A DNA stretch of 64,000 nt from Streptomyces yatensis (GTDB lineage Bacteria; Actinomycetota; Actinomycetes; Streptomycetales; Streptomycetaceae). Within the stretch, counting starts at the first letter, position 1, and every line of letters begins with the position of its first letter. Of the stretch, positions 16,333 to 23,905 are shown in pieces. The notes under the pieces were generated by a model. That model saw nothing but the letters and a program-made list of their open reading frames with translations, was not told the origin of the DNA and did no database searches. The DNA is taken from assembly GCF_018069625.1 (NCBI RefSeq), contig NZ_CP072941.1, positions 8,680,001 to 8,744,000 of the forward strand, given 5' to 3'. Made by a program: the position numbers and the translations under genes.

Positions 16333-17619
16333 ATGTCCGCACCCCATGAGCCGCACCTCCCGCCGGCCCAGGCCCCCTGGGTGGCGGAGCGCGGCGACAA
16401 GCTCCGCATCACCGCCGTACGCACGTTCCTGACGGGCCCGCAGGGCTGTCCGTACCTCATCGTGCGGATCGAGACCAACGATCCCGGGCTGTACGGCCTC
16501 GGATGTGCCAGCGACCCCCAGCGCACCCTGGCCGTCCGCAGTGTGATCGACGACTACCTCGCGCCGCTGCTGCGCGGCCGCGACCCCGGCGACATCGAGG
16601 ACCTGCACCGCCTGGCCCTCAACAGCGCCTACTGGCGCGGCGGTTCGATCACCGGCAACGCCCTCGGCGGTGTCGACGTCGCCCTGTGGGACCTGAAGGC
16701 CAAGCGGCTCGGCGCCCCGCTGTACGCCCTCCTCGGCGGCCGCTTCCGGCACCGCGCCGCCGCCTACACCCACGTGGACGGCCGGGACGCCGAAGAGCTC
16801 GCCGACAAGGTCGCCGCCGCGCGCGAACGGGGCTTCGGACACGTCCGCGTCCAGACCGCCGTCCCGGGTTCCGACACCTACGGCGCCGCGCCCGCCGGCG
16901 CCGGGGAGGCGCGGGCCCGCCACGACCGCTCCGGCCGCTGGGACAGCGCCGCCTATCTGCGCGCGGTGCCCCCGGTGCTGCGCCGCACCCGCGAACTGGT
17001 CGGCGACGATGTCGAGTTGCTGCACGACGCACATGAGCGCCTCGACCCGCGCCAGGCCGTGGAGTTCCTGCGCCGGGTGGCCGACGCCGGGCTGTACTTC
17101 GTGGAGGATGTGCTCGCCCCGGAGGACGCCGCGCACTTCGCGCGGCTGCGCGCCGCGTCCCCGGTGCCCCTCGCGATGGGCGAGCTGTTCAGCGACCCCA
17201 CCCAGTTCCTGCCGCTGCTGGCCGGACCGGTGATCGACTTCGCGCGGATCCGGATCCCCACGCTCGGCGGCCTCACCCCGGCTCGTAAGCTCGCCGCCGC
17301 CTGCGAACTGCACGGCGTCCGGCTCGCCCCGCACGGGCCGGGAGACGTCAGCCCGCTCGCGCAGGCGGCCACCGTCGCCCTCGACATCTCCAGCCCCGCC
17401 TTCGGTGTCCAGGAGGCGGCGACCTTCCGCGAGGCGGTTCTGGAGGTCTTCCCCGGAACGATCGTGCCGCGCCTGGGTGCGATGGAGCCCCGGGAGGCCC
17501 CGGGGCTGGGCGTCGACTTCGACGAGAGCGCCGCGCGCCGGTACCCCGCCCCCGAACCCCTGGCCCACGACCGCTGGGCCCTGCTGCGGACCACCGATGG
17601 GAGCGTGCAGAGGCCTTGA
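16333..17619 (+). CDS. Mannonate/gluconate dehydratase, ManD/RspA subgroup of the enolase superfamily
   Basis: A 428-residue protein. The metal ligands D232, E258 and E284 have the same 26/26 spacing as the ManD prototype, and H234 in LLHDAHERL matches its catalytic histidine. The capping domain contains SAYWRGGSITGNALGGVD, and HGPGDVSPL closes the barrel. ManD-type enzymes dehydrate D-mannonate or D-gluconate to 2-keto-3-deoxygluconate in the cytosol. ATG 16333 has GGGAG upstream. With the SDR and mannosidases nearby, a mannose- or mannuronate-derived acid is the likely substrate. Exact specificity cannot be read reliably. Confidence 0.85.
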   Translation: MSAPHEPHLPPAQAPWVAERGDKLRITAVRTFLTGPQGCPYLIVRIETNDPGLYGLGCASDPQRTLAVRSVIDDYLAPLLRGRDPGDIEDLHRLALNSAYWRGGSITGNALGGVDVALWDLKAKRLGAPLYALLGGRFRHRAAAYTHVDGRDAEELADKVAAARERGFGHVRVQTAVPGSDTYGAAPAGAGEARARHDRSGRWDSAAYLRAVPPVLRRTRELVGDDVELLHDAHERLDPRQAVEFLRRVADAGLYFVEDVLAPEDAAHFARLRAASPVPLAMGELFSDPTQFLPLLAGPVIDFARIRIPTLGGLTPARKLAAACELHGVRLAPHGPGDVSPLAQAATVALDISSPAFGVQEAATFREAVLEVFPGTIVPRLGAMEPREAPGLGVDFDESAARRYPAPEPLAHDRWALLRTTDGSVQRP

Positions 17620-17634
17620 GACCGAACGCGACGA

Positions 17635-17740
17635 GCGCCACCCCCGCCTGTGGCGCCACCCCGCCTGTGGCGCCACCCCGCCTGTGGCGCCACCCCCGCC
17701 CGAGGCGCCACCCCCGCCCGAGGCGCCGCCGCAGACCGAG
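17635..17740 (+). repeat. Tandem 17-18-bp repeat containing GGCGCC palindromes
   Basis: Six units of the form GCGCCACCCC(C)GCCTGTG fill the start of the 384-bp gap after the dehydratase. Units 4-5 end in CCGAG instead. It may serve as a terminator. The rest of this gap (17741-18003) holds only the leader element at 17938-17960; I see no gene in it. Confidence 0.8.
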
Positions 17741-17937
17741 GGGGGACCGCTGTGGGAGAGCCCCTGAGGACAGGGCTGGCCGGGGCGGGGCGGACCTCGC
17801 TCCCGGTCGGCACCCCATGTTCCCGTCCCGAGCCCGTGCCCTTCGTGGGTGAGCTGTCCGCGTCGGCGGGCCACGGCTAGGACGGTGTCGAGTACGGGCA
17901 CGAGGGTCCCCTCCACCCTGCCGAAGGCCCGTACCGC

Positions 17938-17960
17938 GGCGCGACGGCGCGCGCCTGTGC
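17938..17960 (+). promoter_or_regulatory. Leader element shared with the ThuA gene (copy 1)
   Basis: A 23-bp block, with core GACGGCGCGCGCCTGTGC, ends 44 bp before the GTG start of the sugar dehydrogenase. The identical block occurs at 26270-26292, 43 bp before the GTG of the ThuA-like gene. Both genes also begin with the same 11 bases (GTGCACAGGAA). Confidence 0.6.
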
Positions 17961-18003
17961 TCAGCACTTCCGCGAGTATCCCCACTGCATACGGAGGACC
18001 CAC

Positions 18004-20463
18004 GTGCACAGGAAACGCCTCGGACTGCGCAGATCCCTCGCGCTGTTCACCGGAACACTGCTCACCGGAGCCACCCTGACGCTCACGGCCCCGGCGGCGG
18101 ACGCGAAGCCCGACCCCGACCGGACGGCCGCCGCCCCCGTGTTCCAGCAGGTCACCCTCGCCAAGGGGGTGGCCGAGACGGGTGAGCCGATGTCGCTGGC
18201 CGTGTTGCCCGACCGCTCGGTGCTGCACACCTCACGCGACGGCACCCTGCGCCTCACCGACGCCGCCGGCACCACCAAGGTCGCCGGCACCCTGCCGGTC
18301 TACAGCCACGACGAGGAGGGGCTGCAGGGCGTCGGGGTCGACCCGGGCTTCGGCGCCAACCGCTTCATCTACCTCTACTACGCGCCGCCGCTGAACACCC
18401 CGGGCGGTGACGCCCCGGAGAACGGCACGGCCGCGGACTTCACCAGGTTCGACGGCGTCAACCGGCTCTCCCGGTTCGTGCTCAGGACCGACGGCACCCT
18501 GGACCGGGCCAGCGAGAAGACCGTGCTGGAGGTCAAGACCTCCCGCGGCATGTGCTGCCACGTCGGCGGCGACATCGACTTCGACGCCCAGGGCAATCTG
18601 TACCTGTCGACCGGCGACGACTCCAACCCCTTCGCCTCCGACGGCTACACCCCCATCGACGAGCGGGCGAGCCGCAATCCGGCCTTCGACGCCCAGCGCA
18701 GCGCGGGCAACACCAACGACCTGCGCGGCAAGATCCTGCGCATCAAGGTCAAGGCGGACGGCTCGTACGACATCCCGGCGGGCAACCTCTTCGCCCCCGG
18801 CACCGCGAAAACCCGCCCCGAGATCTACGCGATGGGATTCCGCAACCCGTTCCGGATGAGCGTCGACAAAGCCACCGGCGTGGTCTACGTGGGCGACTAC
18901 GGCCCCGACGCGGGCAACGCCAGCTCCACCCGCGGTCCGCAGGGCATGGTGGAGTTCGCCCGGGTCACCAAGGCCGGCAACTTCGGCTGGCCCTACTGCG
19001 TCGGCAAGAACCAGCCGTACATCGACTACGACTTCGCCACCGGCACCTCCGGCTCCGCCTTCAACTGCGCCGCGCCGAAGAACACCTCGCCGAACAACAC
19101 CGGCCTCACCGACCTGCCCCCGGCCCAGCCCGCCTGGATCCCCTACGACGGCGGGTCGGTGCCCGAGTTCGGCAACGGCTCGGAATCCCCGATGGCCGGA
19201 CCGGTCTACCGCTACAACGCCAATCTCAACTCGCCGGTGAAGTTCCCGCAGGAGTACGACGGCGACTTCTTCGCGGGGGAGTTCGGCCGCAAGTGGATCA
19301 AGCGGATCGACCAGGGCGCGGACGGCACGGTCGGCTCCATCAACGCCTTCCCCTGGACCGGCACCCAGGTGATGGACATGGCCTTCGGCCCGGACGGCGC
19401 GCTGTACGTCCTGGACTACGGCACCGGATGGGGCGCGGGTGACGCCAACTCGGCGCTGTACCGCATCGAGAACGTCGTCGGCGGCCGGGCGCCGGTCGCC
19501 CAGGCGGCGGCCGACAAGACCTCGGGCAAGGCCCCGCTCCAGGTGAGGTTCTCCTCGTCCGGCAGCAGTGACCCCGACGGCGACGCCATCGGCTACAGCT
19601 GGGACTTCGGCGACGGCGGGAAGTCCACCGAGGCCAATCCGGCGCACACCTACACCGCCAACGGCACCTACACCGCCACCCTGACCGCCCGGGACCCCGG
19701 CGGCCTGACCGGCACGGCGAGCGTCCACATCACCGTCGGCAACACCGCGCCCACGGTCACCCTGGAACTGCCCGGCGACGGCCAGTTGTTCACCTTCGGC
19801 GACAAGGTGCCGTTCCGGATCAAGGTCAGCGACCCGGAGGACGGCACCATCGACTGCGCCAAGGTGAAGATCACCCATCTGCTCGGGCACGACAGCCACG
19901 CCCACCCCATCACCTCGGCCACCGGCTGTGAGGGCACCCTGCAGACGCTGGCGGACGGGGAACACGACGAGAACGCCAATATCTTCGGGGTCTTCGACGC
20001 CGAATACACCGACAAGGGCGCGAGCGGCCAGCCCGCGCTGACCACCCACACCCAGCATGTCGCTCAGCCGAAGCACCGCCAGGCCGAGCACTACACCGCC
20101 TTCCAGGGCATCGAGCAGGCGAGCCACTCCACGGCGCACGGTGGCAAGACGGTCGGCTTCACCGACAACGGCGACTGGATCTCGTTCAAGCCGTACCTCC
20201 TGAACAACGCCACCAAGCTGACGGCCCGCATCTCCTCCGGCGGACCGGGCGGCACCATCGAGGTCCGCGCGGGCAGCCCCACCGGGACGCTGCTGGGGAC
20301 CGCGACCGTGCCGGCCACCGGCGGCTGGGAGAACTTCCAGGACGTGAGCGCCACGCTCGGCGGCGCCCCCTCCGGGACGACGACGCTCTACTTCGTCTTC
20401 AAGGGCGTCACCGGCCAGGGCAACCTCTTCGACCTGGACGACTTCACCTTCACCACCGGCTGA
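18004..20463 (+). CDS. Secreted PQQ-type sugar dehydrogenase with PKD and CBM6 domains
   Basis: An 819-residue protein from GTG 18004 (GGAGGA upstream). A basic start and hydrophobic segment ending AADA form a Sec signal. Residues ~45-490 form a glucose/sorbosone dehydrogenase beta-propeller (blade motifs EEGLQGVGVDPGF, MCCHVGGDIDFD, IYAMGFRNPFRMSVD). Residues ~495-578 are a PKD domain (YSWDFGDGGKSTEANPAHTY). A ~110-residue linker follows, and ~692-818 form a CBM6-type carbohydrate-binding module. This layout suggests oxidation of sugars at the surface of a polysaccharide. Whether PQQ is bound cannot be confirmed. A strong terminator at 20521-20556 follows. Confidence 0.85.
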   Translation: MHRKRLGLRRSLALFTGTLLTGATLTLTAPAADAKPDPDRTAAAPVFQQVTLAKGVAETGEPMSLAVLPDRSVLHTSRDGTLRLTDAAGTTKVAGTLPVYSHDEEGLQGVGVDPGFGANRFIYLYYAPPLNTPGGDAPENGTAADFTRFDGVNRLSRFVLRTDGTLDRASEKTVLEVKTSRGMCCHVGGDIDFDAQGNLYLSTGDDSNPFASDGYTPIDERASRNPAFDAQRSAGNTNDLRGKILRIKVKADGSYDIPAGNLFAPGTAKTRPEIYAMGFRNPFRMSVDKATGVVYVGDYGPDAGNASSTRGPQGMVEFARVTKAGNFGWPYCVGKNQPYIDYDFATGTSGSAFNCAAPKNTSPNNTGLTDLPPAQPAWIPYDGGSVPEFGNGSESPMAGPVYRYNANLNSPVKFPQEYDGDFFAGEFGRKWIKRIDQGADGTVGSINAFPWTGTQVMDMAFGPDGALYVLDYGTGWGAGDANSALYRIENVVGGRAPVAQAAADKTSGKAPLQVRFSSSGSSDPDGDAIGYSWDFGDGGKSTEANPAHTYTANGTYTATLTARDPGGLTGTASVHITVGNTAPTVTLELPGDGQLFTFGDKVPFRIKVSDPEDGTIDCAKVKITHLLGHDSHAHPITSATGCEGTLQTLADGEHDENANIFGVFDAEYTDKGASGQPALTTHTQHVAQPKHRQAEHYTAFQGIEQASHSTAHGGKTVGFTDNGDWISFKPYLLNNATKLTARISSGGPGGTIEVRAGSPTGTLLGTATVPATGGWENFQDVSATLGGAPSGTTTLYFVFKGVTGQGNLFDLDDFTFTTG

Positions 20464-20520
20464 GCCGGGACCGGGCAGGGCCGCGCCGGACAACCCGAGG
20501 GGAATCGCCGGACGGCCCAC

Positions 20521-20556
20521 GCGGCGGGGAGGAGAACGCCGACTCCTCCCCGCCGC
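20521..20556 (+). terminator. Strong intrinsic terminator after the sugar dehydrogenase
   Basis: Perfect 14-bp stem gcggcggggaggag (20521-20534), an 8-nt loop and the complementary arm (20543-20556), followed by ATTTCT. The remainder of the 325-bp gap (20557-20711) has TGTCA...TGACA half-sites at about 20570-20600 and then the promoter described next. Confidence 0.85.
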
Positions 20557-20711
20557 ATTTCTGTGCCCAATGTCAATCCTCTTATCTGACACTGTCGATG
20601 GAAGGCCGCTTATTTTCCTCCTGACAGGGCGTCGGACCGTTTCTTTTGCCGAGTGAATCCGCAGGTCACAGCCGCCGTCCACAGCAACGGAACGGTAATT
20701 GGGCCCAGGCG

Positions 20712-20741
20712 TTGACGTGATAACACACATGGTTTTACATA
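20712..20741 (+). promoter_or_regulatory. Promoter of the alpha-mannosidase/ROK operon
   Basis: TTGACG (20712-20717) and TACATA (20736-20741) with an 18-bp spacer, in an unusually AT-rich stretch 47 bp before the mannosidase ATG. The spacer (GATAACACACATGGTTTT) is a candidate operator for the ROK regulator encoded next to the mannosidase. Confidence 0.55.
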
Positions 20742-20788
20742 AACGGCACGCGCACTTTCCCGGAGGCAGGCAGGAGGAAGGGCCGACC

Positions 20789-23700
20789 ATGCACGACGAC
20801 CGCCACGCCGTGGAAGAGCGCATCGCGAAGTTCCTCGCCGAGCGCCTGCGACCGGCGCTGTACGGCGACCGCGTCCCGCTGGAGGTCGCCGCCTGGCACA
20901 TCCCGGGGGAGCCGGTGCCGGTGGCCGACGCGCTGCGCGCCGAGTACCGGCCGTTCGTCACCGGTGACAGCTGGGGCGGCCCGTGGTCGACCACCTGGTT
21001 CCGCGCCACCGCCACGGTTCCCGAACGGTGGGCGGGCCGCCGGGTGGAGGCCCTGTTCGACCTCGGCTTCGATCTCTCCCGCGGCCCCGGAGGCCAGGCC
21101 GAGGGCCTGGTCCACGACGCCGACGGCACCCCGCTGCAGGGCCTGCACCCCCACAACCGCTCGGTGCCACTGACCCTCCGCGCCGTCGGCGGCGAGCGGG
21201 TGTGCCTGCTCGTCGAGGCCGCCGCCAATCCGCCCATCGTCGGCGGCGCGGGCATCGGCACCCACTACGGCCACCGGCTCACCGCGGGCGAGGAGGACCT
21301 GTACCGGCTGCACCGTGCCGACCTGGTGGTCCGCGAGGAGGACGTCTGGCAGCTCATCCACGACATGGAGGTGCTGGACGAGCTGATGCGCGAACTGCCC
21401 CTCGGGCTGCCGCGCCGCCACGAGATCCTGCGCGCGCTCCAGCGGGCCGTGGACAGCGTGCCCCCGCGCCGCGTCGCCGCGGGCGCCGCGGCGGCCCGCG
21501 CGATCCTGCGCCCGGTCCTGGACCGGCGCGCCCACGACTCCGCGCACACCATCGCCGCCGTGGGCCACGCCCATATCGACGCCGCCTGGCTGTGGCCGCT
21601 GCGCGAGACCGTGCGCAAGTGCGCCCGGACGTTCTCCACCATGGCCTCGCTTGCCGAGGAGTACCCGGAGCTGGTCTTCGCCTGTTCCTCCGCCCAGAGT
21701 TACGCCTGGATGCGCGACCACCAGCCGTACGTCTTCGAGCGGATCAAGAAGGCGGTGGCCGACGGCAACTGGGCACCGGTCGGCGGCATGTGGGTCGAGG
21801 CCGACGGCAATCTGCCCGGCGGCGAGGCCCTGGCGCGTCAGCTCGTCCACGGCCGGCGCTTCTTCGCCGAGGAACTCGGCGTGGAGACCGACGGCGTCTG
21901 GCTGCCCGACTCCTTCGGCTACACCGCCGCCTACCCGCAGCTGGCCGCGCTCGCGGGCGCCCGCTGGTTCCTCACCCAGAAGCTGTCCTGGAACGAGACC
22001 AACAAGCTGCCCCACCACACCTTCTGGTGGGAGGGGATCGACGGCACCCGGATCTTCACCCACTTCCCGCCCGTGGACACCTGCGACGCCACCCTGTCCG
22101 GCGCCGAGCTGGCCCACGCCGCCGCCACATACGCCGAGAAGGGCGCGGGCACCCGCTCCCTGGCCCCCTTCGGCTTCGGCGACGGCGCGGGCGGGGGCGG
22201 GCCCACCCGCGAGATGCTGGAGAAGGCCCGGCGCCTGGCCGACCTCGAAGGCTCGCCACGGGTCGGCCTCCAGTCGCCGTCGGACTTCTTCCGCGAGGCC
22301 CGCGAGGAGTACCCCGACGCGCCCGTGTGGCGCGGCGAGCTGTATCTGGAGACCCACCGCGGCACCTACACCAGCCAGGCCCGCACCAAGCGCGGAAACC
22401 GGCGCAGCGAGGCCCTGCTGCGCGAGGCCGAGCTGTGGGCGGCGACCGCCGCCGTGCGCACCGGCGAGCCCTATCCGTACGAGACGCTCGACGCGCTGTG
22501 GAAGCAGGTGCTGCTCCACCAGTGCCACGACATCCTCCCCGGCACCGCCATCTCCTGGGTCCACGAGCAGGCCGAGCAGACCTACCGCGCCATCCACCGC
22601 GGCCTGGAGCGGATCGTGGCCCGCGCCGCGGGCACCCCGGACACCACGGCACCCCTCGCCGTCCTCAACGCCGCCCCGCACGCCCGGCGCGAGGTGGTCC
22701 GCCTGGACGCGCCGCCCGCCACCGGCGGCCCGGTGCAGAAGCTGTCCGACGGCCGGTACGCCGTGCTCGCCCAGGCCCCCGCGCTCGGTGCCGCCGTCCT
22801 CGGCACCGGCACCGCCGACCAGGCGCCGGTCACCGCCCGCCCCGCCGAAGCGGGCGGATACGTGCTGGACAACGGCGCGCTGACGGTCCATATCGACCGC
22901 GATGGGCTGGTCCGCTCCGCATACGACCACGACCGCCGCAGGGAGGCCATCGCGCCCGGTGGCGCCGGAAACCTGCTGCAGCTCCACCCCGACGATCCGG
23001 TGCGCTGGAGCGCCTGGAACCTGGACGCCCAGTACCGCAACACCCACCGCGACCTGGACACCGCGACCGCCGTCCGGCTCGAGGACGAGGGCCCGCTGCT
23101 GGCCCGTGTCCGGGTGGAGCGCACCACCGGCCGGTCTGTCGTCGTGCAGCGCCTCAGCCTGGCCGCGGGCAGCCGGATCCTGGAGGTCGACACGGACATC
23201 GACTGGCGGGAGGAGGACACCGTCCTCAAGGCCGCCTGGCCGCTGGACGTGCACGCCGAACGCCTCGCGTCCGAGATCCAGTTCGGCCATGTCGAGCGGC
23301 CCACCCACGAGAACACCAGCTGGGACGCCGCCCGCTTCGAGGCGTGGGCGCACCGCTGGGTCCACGTCGGCGAACACGGCTGGGGCGCGGCCCTGCTCAC
23401 CGACTCCACCTACGGGCACGACGTCAGCCGCCTCACCCGCGAGGACGGCGGAACGACCACCACCCTCCGGCTCACCCTGCTGCGCGGCCCGCACAGCCCC
23501 GACCCCCATGCCGACCGGGGCCGGCACCGCTTCCGCTACGCGCTGTACCCCGGCGCCGACATCGGCGACGCCGTGGCCGGGGGATACGCGTTCAGCCTCC
23601 CGCTGCGCCCCGCCGGCCCCCGGCTCACCGGACCGCCGCTGGTCGCGGTGGACGATCCGGGCGTCGTGGTGGAGGCGGTCAAGCTCGCCGACGACCGCTC

Positions 23701-23905
23701 CGGCGACGTCGTGGTCCGGCTCTACGAGTCGCGAGGCGGCCGGGTGCGCACCACCCTGACCGCCGGATTCGCCGTCGAACGCGTCCACGTCACCGACCTG
23801 ATGGAGCATCCCACGGCCGAACTGGCTCACGGCCAGGGCGTGTTGGACCTGACCTTGCGCCCGTTCCAGATCCTGACCCTCCGGCTGGCGCGCGGGGCGT
23901 CGTGA
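20789..23905 (+). CDS. GH38 alpha-mannosidase
   Basis: A 1038-residue protein without a signal peptide, hence cytosolic. The zinc-binding HAHIDAAWLWP motif lies at H260-D264, and the GH38 nucleophile is D374 in WLPDSFGYT. The zinc-binding QCHD-type motif appears in LLHQCHDILPGTAISWV. The C-terminal beta-sandwich domains are full length. It removes terminal alpha-mannose residues from imported oligosaccharides. ATG 20789 is preferred (AGGAAGGG upstream). Its stop overlaps the GTG of the ROK fusion gene (GTGA), so translation is coupled. It complements the secreted GH99 endo-enzymes. Confidence 0.92.
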   Translation: MHDDRHAVEERIAKFLAERLRPALYGDRVPLEVAAWHIPGEPVPVADALRAEYRPFVTGDSWGGPWSTTWFRATATVPERWAGRRVEALFDLGFDLSRGPGGQAEGLVHDADGTPLQGLHPHNRSVPLTLRAVGGERVCLLVEAAANPPIVGGAGIGTHYGHRLTAGEEDLYRLHRADLVVREEDVWQLIHDMEVLDELMRELPLGLPRRHEILRALQRAVDSVPPRRVAAGAAAARAILRPVLDRRAHDSAHTIAAVGHAHIDAAWLWPLRETVRKCARTFSTMASLAEEYPELVFACSSAQSYAWMRDHQPYVFERIKKAVADGNWAPVGGMWVEADGNLPGGEALARQLVHGRRFFAEELGVETDGVWLPDSFGYTAAYPQLAALAGARWFLTQKLSWNETNKLPHHTFWWEGIDGTRIFTHFPPVDTCDATLSGAELAHAAATYAEKGAGTRSLAPFGFGDGAGGGGPTREMLEKARRLADLEGSPRVGLQSPSDFFREAREEYPDAPVWRGELYLETHRGTYTSQARTKRGNRRSEALLREAELWAATAAVRTGEPYPYETLDALWKQVLLHQCHDILPGTAISWVHEQAEQTYRAIHRGLERIVARAAGTPDTTAPLAVLNAAPHARREVVRLDAPPATGGPVQKLSDGRYAVLAQAPALGAAVLGTGTADQAPVTARPAEAGGYVLDNGALTVHIDRDGLVRSAYDHDRRREAIAPGGAGNLLQLHPDDPVRWSAWNLDAQYRNTHRDLDTATAVRLEDEGPLLARVRVERTTGRSVVVQRLSLAAGSRILEVDTDIDWREEDTVLKAAWPLDVHAERLASEIQFGHVERPTHENTSWDAARFEAWAHRWVHVGEHGWGAALLTDSTYGHDVSRLTREDGGTTTTLRLTLLRGPHSPDPHADRGRHRFRYALYPGADIGDAVAGGYAFSLPLRPAGPRLTGPPLVAVDDPGVVVEAVKLADDRSGDVVVRLYESRGGRVRTTLTAGFAVERVHVTDLMEHPTAELAHGQGVLDLTLRPFQILTLRLARGAS

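Noticed and set aside
17635..17740. Possible CRISPR array
   Set aside because: Units of 17-18 bp are directly tandem without unique spacers, and no cas genes are present.
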